A stretch of DNA of 64,000 nucleotides from Fremontodendron californicum (GCA_030761205.1 JAULJL010000015.1:5680001-5744000); one strand, 5' to 3'. Positions 1-14,461 are shown, counted from the stretch's first letter. The notes: a model not told the origin generated them from the letters alone. Program-made: numbers and translations.

Positions 1-154
1 CTAAGTTTCTTGAATCTAAGCTGGTATGAGCTACATAGTAAGATATTCCAAGATATGTCCTCGATCAGAGTCAGTGCATAATTTCCAAAAGGGCAGGCAA
101 CTAAATCAACTTTAATTTTAGTGCAAAGCTTAAAAAAAAAAACTATGGACTTAC

Positions 155-3100
155 TTTGAGCCAGTCATACATGGTCAAAGATGTCGTTGTGCATGACCAG
201 TCGAGTACACATCGTAATTCATAAAGAAATGGTAGAGCCCGATAAAGTCTATAGCCTAAGTAATTAATTCGTGAAACCTCGCTGGTCAAAAACTGCCGAT
301 ACAAGGTGCTTTTATGAGGAATTCCATGTCGGATTTGTACAGCCTGAAGTGCTAGAGAAACTGCTTTAGCAAGAAATATAGCACGAAGTGCTAGTCGTCC
401 AGCATGCTGGTCGGAAGGTTTCATCCGCCAAGCATACGCTGTAATTGAATATGTGAAGAGAATGAGGTTGAAAAGGTAGAAAATAACTTTTCCTGTGGCG
501 AATGAACAGAGATAAAGTATGCGATCAACAACAATCAAGAAAAAGATGATCTGCATGAAAGAGTTTGACCCAGTTAGGAATTAGATCACAGCATATCTAG
601 GCATAATAGCCCAAGACAGAATGCAAAGAAAATGACAACTAAGCCATGAGAAATACTCATGTAAATTAAGGTGGTTAAGAAGAGAAAGAAGAAATAGACT
701 TACCATTAAGATAATTACAAACTCTATAGGAAATTGATCTTCTAGCTGATAAACATCAAGAAATTCACTGTTGTTCTTAATGACAGATTGGTAGAAAATT
801 GCGACTAAGAAAAACACGGTCAGATCAGCAACAAATATGTAAGCATACAGATCAAATCCCCTTTTTCCACCACCAATTACAGAGAGTATTTGGTACGGGA
901 ATCCCATCTCTTCAGCAAACCCAGCATGCTGTGCCTTGAGAATTTCTTTTGCCACATCAGCTGCAGGAGTTAGTGACTTGTACCAATCTGCTGAGGTACA
1001 TCCTGTCAAAGGAGATGCATAAACCACCTCAAAAACAATCAAAGCCACGTTTTGGTTTTCTTGACTTCTTTCAATGCTTTGAACCTGAACCCTACTAGCA
1101 AATGGGCAATGACTAATGATTTTTTCAGTACATCTCTCATCATGAACTACCCTGAGCAGTTGGTTTATTCCAGACTCAACCCTTTCTGGCTGAATCCCAT
1201 CCTCTGGCCACAAGTGAACATCCATTGACACCTGAACAAAATAAGGAGGAGTTTCCGCTCCCTGTATCAATGATTTCCAGTACCAGCAGAAGCTTCTAAT
1301 TACCAGTTTCACCATATTTATTACAAATTGGAGCAACTCTGATACCCTTTCACTCCAGCTATAGTTCACAAGAACCTCTTTCCTATACAGAGAACTCCTC
1401 CTATGGAAGTTAAAGTCAGTAGAGAACATCCATTCACCATCTTTTGCACTTATAGAGCTCTGTATGAGGGTGAATAAGTAGACAAGAAATAGAGGCAACG
1501 AACACACAACAAACGACGACTTGATTTCACAAGCAGGAAATCCTATGTCATGGAGTAAGTCTGAATTAATATTCAATCCACAATGCTGGATTACAATTTG
1601 ATACAGATACTGAAGCAAAATATAAGCCTCTGTGTAAATCAGCATAATAACCCAGAAGATATAAATTGGGCCGGTATTCACACATAGAGCATACAAGAAA
1701 AGAGCTGCAAGATACACCATAGAAAGCAAACTGAAGTTCCATATAAAGACAAGGACAAACAAACAGTAGCAGACAACATCGTTATTAGACCGCATTTGGG
1801 ACCATATATGGCATACGATCCTTCCCAGCTGCAAACTCGTAGCATCAGAACTTTTATCAGATTGCAGAGAAGATGAACGGTTCAAACACATATTCTGCAC
1901 CTTTTGGCTCTCCATCTCATCATATGCCTCATCCTCGACAGATGAGCGCTCATTCGTATCTGAATCTTCTGGTGCAATGTTCAAGAAATTCACAAGGTTA
2001 TTAACTGCCTGATTTCCAATAGACTGTACCTGGGAAACACCATCACCTAGGAGGTGTACTGCAGAAATCAAAGGATTTTCCTTTGCTTGGCTTTTCCTCC
2101 TTTTCTCTGTATCAAAATATGCACTATCAGCATCATGTTCAATTTCAATGATCTCACGAGGTGTATATTCCGTTGAGTTCTTTGGGGATTCCACTACTTC
2201 AGGACTTTCTCCTTTCATACAAGCAGCATATACATGTGCTTCCAGGGGGAATACTGAATCCTCCTTAATAGTTTGCTCTTGCTTCCAAAGAGTGCTTTCC
2301 TCTTTGTAAGGAGGCCCAACATCCCTATTTGAAGTACGAGAAGCACTCCTCCTCCTCCGTAGGCCTTCATCATCAGGAGAAACATCACTCAGAGTTGCAA
2401 CTGAGTTCATGCTATGAAGCTGTATTTGCAAGTTGAGCATCTCAGATTTCATCTTCTCCACTTGCAAGTTGCGCTGATGTTTCTTCTCCTCAGATTCACG
2501 ACTCTGTTGTAACTGTGCAGTTTTCCATGCAGCTTTTTTCTCTTGCTCGCGTACAATGGCACCAATTTGCTCTGCTTCAAGATATCGTGACACGTAATCA
2601 GACTCTTGGGAGGAAAACATATATGACTGAAGGGATACCAACATAAATATGATAATCTCAACAAGTGCAGATCTGGCAGTAATTCGAAACCCATAGTCAT
2701 ACTTGTAAAATCCAATGACTTCATATATGTAGTTCACAGTCTTGCACTTCCCGGAACTAAACTCCCCTACAAAAGGAGATTGATAGGCAAGAGAAAGAAC
2801 AATGACCGCAAAGTTGTAGATACGCAAGAACTTGAATATTTTATTCTTCTTCTTGAGAATTTCAAGCCTCATCCGAAAAAAAACAAGAGCAAAAGCAAGA
2901 TAACCAAGGTGCAGAATATCATACTCAAGAGTTCCAGTAATCAAAATCAATACAAGGACAAGGTCCAATAGATGGCAATAACAATAAAGCCTTACGTAGT
3001 CAAGAAAGGTCCACATGCTTTTGGTTTCAAAAGAGAGATCTCGCCAAACAAATAAATTTTTACGTTGAGACATCATTTGCCGATAAGTTGATGACCCTGA

Positions 3101-6100
3101 GAAATAGGACGAGTGATCTGCATGAAGTTTAAAACAAGCCAGAAGAAAGACCAAAAAATAGCTGATAAGCATTCGGGGATCATCAATGATCAGTCCTACA
3201 GGAAAAGGGGAAATTATTAGCAGATGTTTGAACCTTCTTTAAAGTGCACATGGACCAAAATTAAATAATAAATTGATAGATAAACATGGACCATTGACAG
3301 GAATAACACCGACTCTTCCAAGCATAAGTGAATTAAAGCTAAGTTAGAAAGCAGTCTAAAAACTGTTCAAATGCCCACATCAAATATACCACACTTCTTT
3401 CCGACAGAAAAAAAGATAAGACATGGACACGTAGCATATAGGATAATGCTAAAACAAGAATCATTAAAATAAGTCAAATTTTATTCTACCAGTAAAAAGC
3501 AAAGTATAAACTGTTCTGTGCTTATCTATCCTATTTAAGGTGCAATTAATAAGTAGATTAAGAAAGCAATACCCAGCCAACAGCTCCTGCAATACTGGAA
3601 ATATGAAGCTGAGCTTTTCCAGCAGTCATGGCAATGTATTTCAGTCTGACTTGGTTTATGTTGATTCAGAGGAAACATACTCTTCCAGATGGCAAAATAC
3701 TCAAGGATGAGAATGGAAGCAAACAAGAAGACAAGCACTGGCCATAATTTACGTATAATCCACCGATTCAAAAGAACACAAACAGCAAGTAATGCAATAT
3801 ATAGCATAGAGATGGCATTCAACAAAGCGAAACTTGCAAGAAGCAAAGCAATCATGTTAATCTCAAGGCCATGAAGGTTAAACATGTTCTCTATCCAGAA
3901 TTTCAAATATATTTTTAAGAGAGCCTTCTGTGTTTCAAATCTCTCTTTCCTTACTGCGAGGATCCTCTTCTTGTTCCACTTATGACTCTCCTTGGTGCTT
4001 CCCCAGAAATATCCAAATGAAAATTTTCTCACGCTACTAACCTCAGAGCCTCCTGCTTTGGAGGACACAGGAGGAGGTGCTTGAGAAAAAGCAGGGCTCA
4101 AAGATGACCATGAATTGTTTGCTGCTCTGTCTTGTCTTATAGGTACCGCCCCAACACTAGAAGATGGCTTATCTTCCCCATTAGACATGAAACCATTGGT
4201 GAAGGCATCCTCTGCTGACAAAAACAAAGGACATGGCTCTTCCCACTTGCCTTTGTTTGAAATTCCACTTGGCATATTATCCAACCAATGGAAGACATTG
4301 TACTGAAGGATGCATGCAGTAATTACCAGCACCTTTCCCCTCAAGCCTGATTCTACACCCCAAAATCCTAGCTCATATACACGGAAACCTAAAATGAGCG
4401 ACCAATCAGAATGCTTTTGCCCTGGAAACATTCCAGCTTGTTTACCCCACATCTGAAACAGATACTCTGTTGTCACAAGAAATCCTGTATAAAGTAAGAA
4501 TGATTTGGATGGGATCCGAGAAGCTTTAGGTAAAGTTGAACATATGACAAGGCCAAGTAGATACAAGAATCCAAAAGCAGAAATTGGAGACAAAGACGCA
4601 TAGAATAATGAGACAAACAGGATCTTCTGGCTGTGCCAAATCAGAAACCGCTTGGTAAAGCCAAGTACCCCAGAATCTAAAGGATTGAGAAAATCAGTCC
4701 TGTTGTACTTGCTCTGCCTCCTTTCATAGCTATAAAGTTGCATCACAATTAGAACTGCTAGGGATTGCCAAATATTATCCAACAATGAAGCTTCAGGCTC
4801 ATAACCCAAATAAAAATACAGATCTATAAATCCAGACAACCAAATCTTAAAGCTGGTAAAACTGCTTAAGCTATAGACAAAAATGAACACCATGATAGCA
4901 TATGTTTTTAATGGAAACCATAGGTGCCTTTTTGTTCTCTCAACAAGTTGTCTTCCAATAATCCAAACAAGGAGAAGGAAGATGTATCCAAATGATATAT
5001 AGTTGGGTGTCACCATGAATACTGTAAGAAGAATAGTCAGCAAAGCAATGTAGGTTCCACATGATCGATATATTGATAAAAACTTCTGCCCAATTTCACT
5101 AAGGAATGAGGCTATCCTTCTCTCTGAAATAACATAAACAAATAAGTACCAATGCTGTCAATAGAGCTGTAGTGGTAAAAGTGGTAATGAAAATATTGGT
5201 AGACAAATCAGTAACAGCAACAACACATTATAATAAATAAAATGGCTTAGATACAGCCATCATTGAAGATTCCTAAAGGTCCAATTTCATAGGAAAGCAG
5301 TCATCATCTCATAGGGGCCTAAGATCAGGCTAAGAACCAGCTACAAAATAATCTAAAAGCATTCTCTATCATGTTTAGATCCATAAAACCTGCTAATACT
5401 GGGTAATACCAAATTGTTCTAGTTTTGGTTTGCTATAACCTTTGAATGAATTGTAGTGCATGCAATCTATCAAGTACATAGTTCTCTATCTAGAGTACAA
5501 TTACAGACATATAAAAAAGACGGTCAATCTTACTACTAAGTTACTGACACATCATGAACATAACATTCCCATATTCATTTCACATAAGCTAAAATAAAGG
5601 ACTACCTGTAAAAAATCTTTTAGCATTTGCAACTAATATTGAAAAACTGAACCCTTTTTGTAGGTCTTTTCTTTTTCAATTATTACAATCAAATTTGGAT
5701 AGAAATTTTGACATGCATAAAGGAGATTATACCATAAGAAGGATTATCATGGCAGAAGGATGTGTTTGGGGATGCATATACTGACAAGAGGACAGATTTG
5801 TTCAGACCAGCTCTCAAGATGCTAAACCCAACAGGAGGACTAGGGGTGTGCTGCACAATTGCTGAGAATGAAAATAGCATCTCAAACCCATGGTTATGAA
5901 TTGCACAGAAGCAAGCAAGCAAAGCTATTTCCAGAAAGTTCCATGAGCTATGATGTTTAAGGAGACCTGCATCAATTCAGAGAAGATTGTTTAGTTTGTT
6001 TCTCTTTCCTGGGCAAGAGTTTCATCTTAAGTCAACTAGCAAAAGCCCTTAAGAAAGCTAATTAATAGCCATAGTCATGTCCTATAAATCAAATTAAATG

Positions 6101-9100
6101 ACCCTCTAAAACAAATGCATACCTAACTGCGACATGATTTCCAAAATTAAGGAGCCTTTTTGCTCCAAAGCATTAGAGATCAAATCAATCTGAAGAAGGT
6201 ACAATAATGCAAAGTGAGCTTCACAAAGAAGAATCAGAGACCGGCGTGTCTTTCTGCTGATGTTGTGGCTCAAAAGATAGATCAAAAAGAAAATCACTGA
6301 AGCAGAGGTAAGAACATAAAGCCAATTAGAAAGTGCCATAGATAAACTCACAGTAATAATACCAATTTGCACTTGCTTATGTGAATCATATAAGAACATT
6401 GGACAGAATCCTTATGCTAAAGGTCAATTTATAACTTAACTAAGAACTAGAACAGACAAGGTTTAGTAAAACATACTATAAACAGCATGGATAAATCCGG
6501 GTTTCATTGCTATGATAAATATCAGAGCAAGCATGATAGCTCGAGAACATTTTCGCAGTCCCCATGCAATTGTAGCCACAATGAATACCTTGGTCTCTCC
6601 ATCCACTGAAAATAAAGGACATGAGGAAGTGATTACATAGATTAAAGTATAATTGCCACCCTTTTGTATCCATAAATAATCTCAAAATAGATAAGAAATA
6701 GGAAGGAAGCAGTCTAAAGACTATGCCAGAGTAGTAGATATAATGAAATAAAACCTGAGAAAATAATGTGTTTTATGTGCTGTCGGGAAGCAAGAACATC
6801 AAAAGAAATTTTTTAATGATATCTTAAACAAAAAAACTAACAACTCTTCGAGCTCACTGTTGTAGAATAGAAATCTCACTCCGTAAATGCACAACTTTAG
6901 AATTACTTCCCTGCTGAGGACTTCTAAAGATATGTTCTGAAGCCAACCTAACGATGGTCCTCAAATGCAAATGCCAAAAAAGAATTAGATACACTCAGAA
7001 TATAGAACTTCATACCTTCCACAGCAGAGTTTTTGTTTGATGATAGTGCATCCTCATCAGATAAGCAGAGGAAAACAGAGTTATTTACAAGATTACCCAA
7101 AGCGACCAAAATTCCAAGACAAAATTGTGCAAGCAAAAAAAATCCTGGTATAGGATAATGCCAAAATCCAACCATCTCCCAAATTCCCATATCCTGCATG
7201 TGTCCAAATGCTGATAAAAACATAAGAAAAAAGAAATTTGAACCATTTAAATTTATGATACTGAAGAATTTGCAAACCTCCAAAAGAGAGGAGTACCTTC
7301 CCAAAATTCCTATTCAAGAATGCAAATGCCACATTGAATATATAGGTGCTAACAGCCCACAAGAGAATGAAGACAAGGAGGAGCCCATTTAACCGGTGCA
7401 AACGAAACAGGGAAGGAAAGGCATACACAATGTAGCCAACATATGCAAGTAGCCCAAAAGCACATATACTTGCAAAATGAAAACTCCAAAAGGAAAGAGC
7501 AAACAAGGATACCTGTCAAATTTTTCCACTGACAATTTACATATAAACCTTAATATTGATAAAATTAAATAAAGATCTATGAGAGTGTAGCAACATCTAG
7601 TAAAAGGTGGCGTTCGTACTGGAAAACCATAAGTGAAAAAGTTGATGGTGAAAGTCCGGAAAGCTGCTTGTCGTAGTAAAACATTGGTATGCCTTACACC
7701 AGATCTGGAGAATTATAAAGACTCATTACAGAACTCAAAACAACCCACCGTTTAAAGCATGAACTTTTTTTTCGAAAAATAAAAGCAGAAGCACAAATGA
7801 TGCATCAACATCTTGTGCAGTGTAGTTTATCAGATCCAAAACACACATGTTGCTGAAAAAAATCAGCATATAAAGCTAGCAGAAAATAAAATTGTGAATT
7901 AAAATGAATGCTGGTAATTCAAATAATTCAAAATGATTGCTTCTCATTCTGTAAAATATAATTGTGGAAAGTAGCCAATTCATAATTTTGAATCAGAAAA
8001 TTTGTTCCCTTTTTTTCTTGGTATCCTCTCACTACTGCATCTTCTTGTCAGGACAACTTATTCAACATAGAAAAGCTTGCTCAAAATAGTAAAGCATAGA
8101 TAAATACTTTTAAGTTAAAAGAAGAGAATTTCCATAACAGATATAGCAGTATAAATAGTTATTTGAATTAATAAGCTACTTCTAGATTATAGATGCAAGA
8201 AATGGACTAAATCTATGAATAAAAGAAGTGCCCTTGAGTTTGAAATTTATGGTGTATACATAAATCTTTTCTCTCTCTTTTTAAGAATTCAAAGCAGATA
8301 ACACAGGAAGAATCAGAAATAATATTAAAAAAGTGTGTTACCTTGATTCACGAATGAAGAATGAATGCTTTGAGGGAAGTAGTTGCTCTGTCAAGTTGCT
8401 TTCTCGCATGGACATGATAAAATCCATTTCCTCCAAATCACATTTGACATAGGATAGCTGCACTACAACTCTACAAGTCAGAATATTTAAATAGCAGAAA
8501 TAAACACCAAGACCAAAGCAGTAGATAAACATTTAAAAGCCAAACAACACATAAATAAATAAGATATTTTCAACATATATTCATAATTATGTCGTACAAG
8601 TAATCCAAAACTTCAGGGTTAGCATCTCTGTATAATTGTTAGGCAAAACTTAACGCCAATGGTAAAGAAATTCACAACAGAACAGGTACTAGGCATATAC
8701 ATGCCGCTGCTCTCATTTTGTCCTCAGTTATATATCTCTTTATAATTATAAGTTAACTTGTCAAAAACTATTATGAATGTATATTATAAATATGTGGTTT
8801 CAGACCAGGATGCTCTCAAAATGTCCAAGTGCAATTTTACTGAGTAAATTGAATTAACATTGCATCCAGAACACCAACAATGTCGTCCAAACTCCAAGTC
8901 TGCTTTGCAACTGACTAATTCATATCTATATGGGGAAATTGAAAAGAGAAAAAAACACACTTCAAACCATCTTAAAATTGTAATATCAGGAAAAGACTAA
9001 ATTACAAGGACAAATGTCAGACACAAGATAGACTAAAATGAAGTGAATTGCAGAATCCAAGATTCTAGGAAGAGGGAAGAGTGTTTTGCACTTCATTTAA

Positions 9101-11137
9101 AGGTTCAGCTAGAACCTTGCGGAATCAAATCTATAGTAATACAACCAGTACATACCATGATGTAAAAAAGTACAAGAGAAACAGCAGAGCAAATTTCAGG
9201 CCACTCAGATGTTGAAGATATTTTCAATAGACCAACAAAATCAGCTATCCTCTGTAACATATTTGAGAACTCTATAGGGAGCTGATACACATAAAGCAAG
9301 ACAATGTTGAAGCCTGCATAAAGCTGGAGAGCCTTCCACAACCTTGAGAAGAAAGTACCAGAACATAAGCTACTAAAGGTATTAACAAGTGGTAAAAACA
9401 AATTCATTGAAAAAGAAAGTGAAATAGAACACTGGTCAGTGGTGTACAAAGAGTCATGAGGCAATCACCTGAATAGTCCTAGAAAATTGCTTGTCAAAGA
9501 CCAATCCACTAGCCCAACACAGCTACCAATGAAAAATGGCAGAGAAACCCATGAGGGATGGCTAATTCCCACAACCAGCTGAATAGCAGGTAGAAGCAAA
9601 CAGGAAGCAACTCTAAGATGGGAACCTTTCAGGAAACCATGGAAATAATTCTATATCAGTTTAATTTAAATATAAATATGTGGGATAATAAACAAAAATA
9701 AAATAAAAACTCCACTGTAATTTTTAGAAACTGAAGCAAAATAAAGGTTAAGAAAGAAATGCTTTAAGATAGTTTTAACTTTTCTTTCTTTTTCTTTAGT
9801 GTAAGAGACCAATACAAGTACCATTTCCTTGACAAAAGAGAAGGCTTAATGGGCATTGAGATTTATATGTAAAAAGTATAAAGTTGACTGGAATTCAGTT
9901 AAGCAGCAATATGATTTCAGTTGACTAACCCGTGAAATTGCAGCCTAAAAGGCTGACACCTTATGTATTACTAATTCATTCTGCAAATTCATTGATATTA
10001 CCAATTTGTCAAGGATACAACTCATAGATACAGCAGAGCTGTAATGCATAAAATACCAAGCATTTGTACTCACAGGAAACTCAACATGCTATTTTATTAC
10101 CACATGAAAACCCTCAACTAGAATGACAAAACTTTACATCTGACAAAATCATATGAGACAAAATATTGTTTTAAAGGTTCTAGTAGCTAATTGATAAGCT
10201 TTCAAGTAGGCTACAGAGCTCAATAATTTTACCTCTAGTCCACAAGGCCGAAAAGAGCAGAAGAGAAATATTCCAAAGATCACAAAAATGTACTATCATT
10301 GATCCAAAATGACAAGAATATAATAACAAGACTTCACTACTGCTTTAGAAGGTGGACGATTGGGGGAGGGGTGTTGAACATGATTGAATCATTAACAAAG
10401 TAAATAAAATCAGCTCTTGCTCATATCCTCTGCATAATGAGCGAATCTCAAAACATGCATATGGGATTGGTTAAATGGATCCTTTTCTGGAGTGGGGAGA
10501 GTACATAGTGCAACAATATCACCACATGAAAAACAATTAGAAAAATAAGGAAATACTTACAAACCTAAACGTTCAACAGCTGTTAAGAAATGACTCCAAC
10601 AAGAATACCGCCATGGAACAAGACCAAATCTGTTCTCATGTATATCAAGCAAAGCAACAAATACCACTAGCAGTTGTACGACCAAGAAATAAATCACAGT
10701 GGGAGATTTCCAAGACTGGATTCTGCAAAAGGATACCCAAAGAGACAAATTGTCAAAATATGCAGAGGCATTGAAGGGACAGAAGAATTAGAGAAAACAA
10801 AATATATTCTTACATCATAAAACCAATTAGCTTCATCCACCAAGCCTCTCCTACACTCTGTTTATAACCTTCAACGGCTCATATAACAAGATATACAGCT
10901 TGTGAAAGAAAAACAAGTAGGGAAAAGATGATAACAGGCCACAGTAACAAATATTGCCTCCGGAAACGAAATCCTACAAGAAATTAATCCTATGTTACTT
11001 TATATGAAATGATAACAACTTCAAATAAAGCATTAAAGGAACAATAATCAGAAACAGAAGTTAAACTTCTAAAGTGCAAGATGTCTAGAAAATATCTCAA
11101 ACCCCTTTTCTAATTTTCTTAAATATATATATATATA

Positions 11138-11168
<31 letters not shown>

Positions 11169-12585
11169 AGACTCAGGACTACTTTAGCATTAAAGGCTGT
11201 TGCCATTGAAACAACAATTAAACACTTTGTAAAGTTCATTAGATATAAACTTCAGCAAAATCTAAAGCACCAACCAAAAATGAATAAAAATCTAAAGCAA
11301 AATGTCAAACAAGTATGACCCTTCTGAATTATGGAATACTAGAACTATAGAACTGCAACAATAAAGCAAAATTTTACAGCAAATTTTCATTGCTTACCTA
11401 TTTTAGGTGCAGTATACTGAATGAGAAGGAAAGCTATCAAATCAACAAGAGAGATCAAACTCCAATTGATCAATGCAGCTTCAAGAAAGGAAAAACAGGT
11501 AAAAACCATTAATTACTATGATGGCAGAGCACATATGTATTTGTATAGGCCAATGCACAAAAACATATTGCAGTTTTTAAACAGTAACTCATAAAAGAAT
11601 ACAAATGATAATCTCAACATTGGGTGAAGATTTTTCTCAATGTGAGTCTTCAATGTAGATCTTTTTATCTGTAAGTTTTCCATTTACAGCTCTCTCAACT
11701 TCTATTAATTAAAATAAACTCTCTATGGTACTTTGCTTAAAACCAGGCCTCAAAGCCCATTAACAACCAACCTGTACCTCAGCAACATGAGTACCAATGA
11801 AGTATTTACTTTCAAGTGACTTTTAACTAATAAAATACTTCCACACTTGTTATCTTTTCAGGTTTCAAAATGAAGAAAATCAGTTGATAAATAATATGCG
11901 AAAGAGTAAAAAAAGACTGATCGGTGTCCTGTGTCACAAGCTAATTTTAAACTAGGTTCAAGTATCCATGAATTAGATTTCGCCGGTCTCAAAACTTGAA
12001 ACTTATACATTTGATACTTGTCTAGGTCAAGATTGACTTATTTTAAAACAGAAGTGAATATCCAAAAAATAGATGAAATGAATTGAACGGGCTGCATTTA
12101 AATAATGAAAAGACTAGTGTTCTCCACATCAACTCGTGAGCAGGAAACAAAATTTAGGATACAAGTTTCCTCACTCTTAACACCAGCTTGGATAATTTAA
12201 AAGGCTAAAAGGTAATTTAGACTCTCCTCAACTTCCTAACACATTCCTCATGGCATTGGAACAAGTTATTTCCCTATGGAACAGCATCCAAGAATGAAAA
12301 CTTATCCAGGCAACTAAGTTCTAATGATAATCACACGGACTCATAAAAATAGCTCACATAAATGCATACACAAAGTCGATTCCAACACAAAACCAACATC
12401 ATAAAATGAATTGCTATTAAAAGAAGGATAAAAAATGGAACAAAAAAGAAACTTTCAGTCTCTTAGATACAAAGATAATAATTTTATAAGGAAAAAGAAA
12501 GAAATTAAGGTAATGAGAATAAGTAACAAAGCATACCCGTTAGAAGCAGCAGAGGCAAGAGAAACCCAGCAAGAAAATTCCCCAT
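155..12585 (-). CDS. PIEZO: PIEZO-type mechanosensitive ion channel, partial, with one in-frame stop
   Basis: Plant PIEZO homologue, a very large multi-pass mechanically gated cation channel. I traced 16 coding exons: 12585-12537, 11478-11398, 10973-10814, 10722-10565, 9625-9469, 9342-9156, 8457-8342, 7704-7620, 7512-7297, 7193-7016, 6605-6477, 6296-6123, 5966-5733, 5123-3573, 3195-704 and 550-155. All boundaries are GT-AG, and phases add up to 2,121 codons. The start MGNFLAGFLLPLLLL is a hydrophobic first helix. The long exon at 3195-704 holds the typical stretch from DILHLGYLAFALVF to SLQSYMFSSQE, a Lys/Glu-rich coiled segment, and YFVQVSMDVHLWPEDG. The last visible exon ends in TMYDWLK. 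The C-terminal extracellular cap and pore exons, about 400 residues by family length, lie off the left edge. Codon 75 is TGA where family members have Trp by my recollection, so this is a null allele, a young pseudogene or a sequence error. It is head-to-head with RPH1, as in Arabidopsis. Identity is certain from long recognisable stretches; functionality is not. Confidence 0.93.
10879..10881 (-). other. In-frame premature stop (TGA) in PIEZO exon 3
   Basis: In exon 3 (10973-10814) the frame reads QAVYLVI, then TGA, then AVEGYKQSVGEAWWMKLIGFM, and splices in the same frame to IIQSWKSPTV. The phases of exons 1 and 2 (49 and 81 nt) force this frame. The family residue here is Trp as I recall, so one G-to-A change (TGG to TGA; C-to-T on the plus strand) explains it. 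No other stop or frameshift is seen in the remaining 2,046 codons. Confidence 0.85.
11122..11169. repeat. Compound microsatellite (AT)n(AAAT)n in PIEZO intron 2
   Basis: A run of AT dinucleotides passes directly into about seven AAAT units. It lies between exons 2 and 3 of PIEZO and has no coding effect. Confidence 0.9.
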
Positions 12586-13435
12586 GAGATTAGCTCTTTA
12601 ATACCACCAACACCAGATCACACCAAAACAAAGACAAAATCCGCTCCTGGGTTTTCAGTTCCATTAAAATCTACAAAACCCATTTCACTTCAAATCAAAA
12701 ATTTCCGAAAAAAAAGAAAGAAGGAATTTTGAATTGAAACCCCCAAGAAAGCTCGGGTCGTGTGTTTTTCTGGTGGGGTTGGGGAGTAAAAGAAAGAACA
12801 AAAGCGAAGTAACAGAAATTAGTTAATTGGATTTTCAAACATTATGGGAAAAATCGAATCATGAAAATCTTATAACCTAAAAAAATGTATAAAAAAAAAA
12901 AGTGGATCTATATAAAAAATGATTTTCTTTTGTCCTAAAGCTCTATAATCATGGGAAACTACAAACAGCGAAAAAGAAAGTCTCGCATTGAAACGAGGAA
13001 ATATAACGTAGTTGGAAGCGAAGCGTACAAGATTTTTCAACTTTTTGGTTAAAGTAAAGAAATTTTAGACATTCCCATCCCAGGTGGTGAAGCGAAGTTT
13101 TCTGAAAGGCCAACGGGAACATTTTTTTCTTCTCTTTTTCCTGTTTGGGACGAGATAGTTTCTGTTTTACTTTGGAAAAGTGGAGGAATTGTAGCTCAAG
13201 TGTGAGGCTATTATGGTCATAAAACTTTTACGGGAAACTGAGCCGTGTTGGTCCGAGTTTGAATAGGCCAAGAACGACGCCGTTTAGAAGGTGGACAATC
13301 GCGCCAGTTTTAACAGCAAAGATTAGCCTCGTGTTCCTTATCTCTCTCTCTCCCCTCTATTTTATTTTTTCTTTTCAAATTCAAGAATTTCTGGATTTCA
13401 ATGAGAATTGTTTGAGAGAGCGTTGATCATTCAAC
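12586..13435. promoter_or_regulatory. Shared divergent promoter region of PIEZO and RPH1
   Basis: This 850-bp space separates the two start codons of head-to-head genes, so it must hold both 5' leaders and core promoters. It contains a GC-containing block around 13,270-13,310 with ACGACGCCGTTTAG and a nearby TCGCGCC, and a CT-rich tract (tctctctctctccc, about 13,341-13,356) typical of plant leaders just before RPH1. I see no convincing TATA box for either gene. Transcription starts cannot be fixed from sequence alone. Confidence 0.5.
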
Positions 13436-14461
13436 ATGTACTCGTTGATGTCAATGCCAATCTGCAACTATGGCGTTTCAAAGTTCCCTTTACCCACTTC
13501 TTCTTTCAATTTCAAATACAACAATAATCCCAAGTTTCTCAGCTGCAGAAAAGCCTTGCGAATACATGCCAATGCAACAAATGAAGTAGATACTCTGACA
13601 GAAACAGTTGAGGAGGAAAAACCCAAAGAAGAAACTTTAGAATCTGAACCCAGAAAAGAAAGCAACAACATCTCCAGTACTTCCTCTCCTTCCACTGCAT
13701 TCCTTGACAAGGACCTCAAAAAGGTTCATTTTTGGTTTTTTTCAAGTTGGTTTCTCTTTACATATAAAACTGGTTAAATTTTGAAGTTTTAGGCTGATTT
13801 GAGGATGTCCGTATGGTAACAGGTGGTTCAGAAGACTGCTGCAACCTTTGCACCAAGGGCTTCTACTGCTACTAAAAACCCTGCTGTGCCTGGAACTGCC
13901 TTGTATACTGTTTTTGAGGTTCAAGGCTATGTCTCATTGCTGTTGGGTGGAGCTTTATCTTTCAATCTCATATTCCCATCAAATGAACCTGATATTTGGA
14001 GATTGATGGGGATGTGGTCCATTTGGATGTTCAGTGAGTTATAACTTTTCCCACTCTTAAAGCTTTTCTCCAATACTACTACTGATATTTATTGCATATT
14101 CTGGTTCAAAGGGTTTCAAATTGCAGTTATTGCATGTTCTACTAATTGCCTATTTCTTTACAGCAATTCCTTCACTTCGAGCCCGGGACTGCTCAAAGAA
14201 TGAAAAGGAATCTCTTAATTATCTCTTTCTCATCATCCCTTTGCTAAATGTTATAATCCCTTTCTTTTGGAAGTCTTTTGCAATTGTCTGGTCTGCAGAC
14301 ATCGTAGCCTTCTTTGCCATGTATGTCTGGAAGGTACTTTCTTTCTACCCTTTGATTATCTCCCTCTTTTTTTACTATTACTATTACTTTCTACTAGAAT
14401 TTTGCTTATTGAATATAATATGTGCTTCCTATAGCTTGGATGGCTGCAGAAAACAAAGTAG
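13436..14461 (+). CDS. RPH1: RESISTANCE TO PHYTOPHTHORA 1-like chloroplast membrane protein
   Basis: Four exons, 13436-13723, 13823-14033, 14164-14333 and 14435-14461, join in frame to a 231-residue protein ending LGWLQKTK. The N-terminal ~50 residues are Ser-rich and basic with few acids, like a plastid transit peptide. A Glu/Lys-rich linker follows, then a conserved membrane part with VPGTALYTVFEVQGYVSLL, IWRLMGMWSIWMF, SLRARDCSKNEKE and IIPFFWKSFAIVWSAD, predicting about three or four membrane helices. I recognise it as the homologue of Arabidopsis RPH1 (At2g48070), a chloroplast protein linked to resistance to Phytophthora; its biochemical role is unknown. The neighbouring PIEZO gene in the same divergent arrangement supports the call. 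All splice sites are GT-AG. Confidence 0.85.

Noticed and set aside
2449..2724. 91-codon frame on the minus strand within PIEZO exon 15
   Set aside because: Shadow of the PIEZO frame in another phase.
7512..8342. Apparent frameshift between PIEZO exons 7 and 9
   Set aside because: A missed 85-nt exon at 7620-7704 (SGVRHTNVLLRQAAFRTF) restores the phase.
10565..10570. Possible second PIEZO defect: the frame ends ERLGL-stop at exon 4
   Set aside because: A donor GTTTGT directly after TTAG restores the frame with exon 5 (GSHLRVAS), so the stop is intronic.
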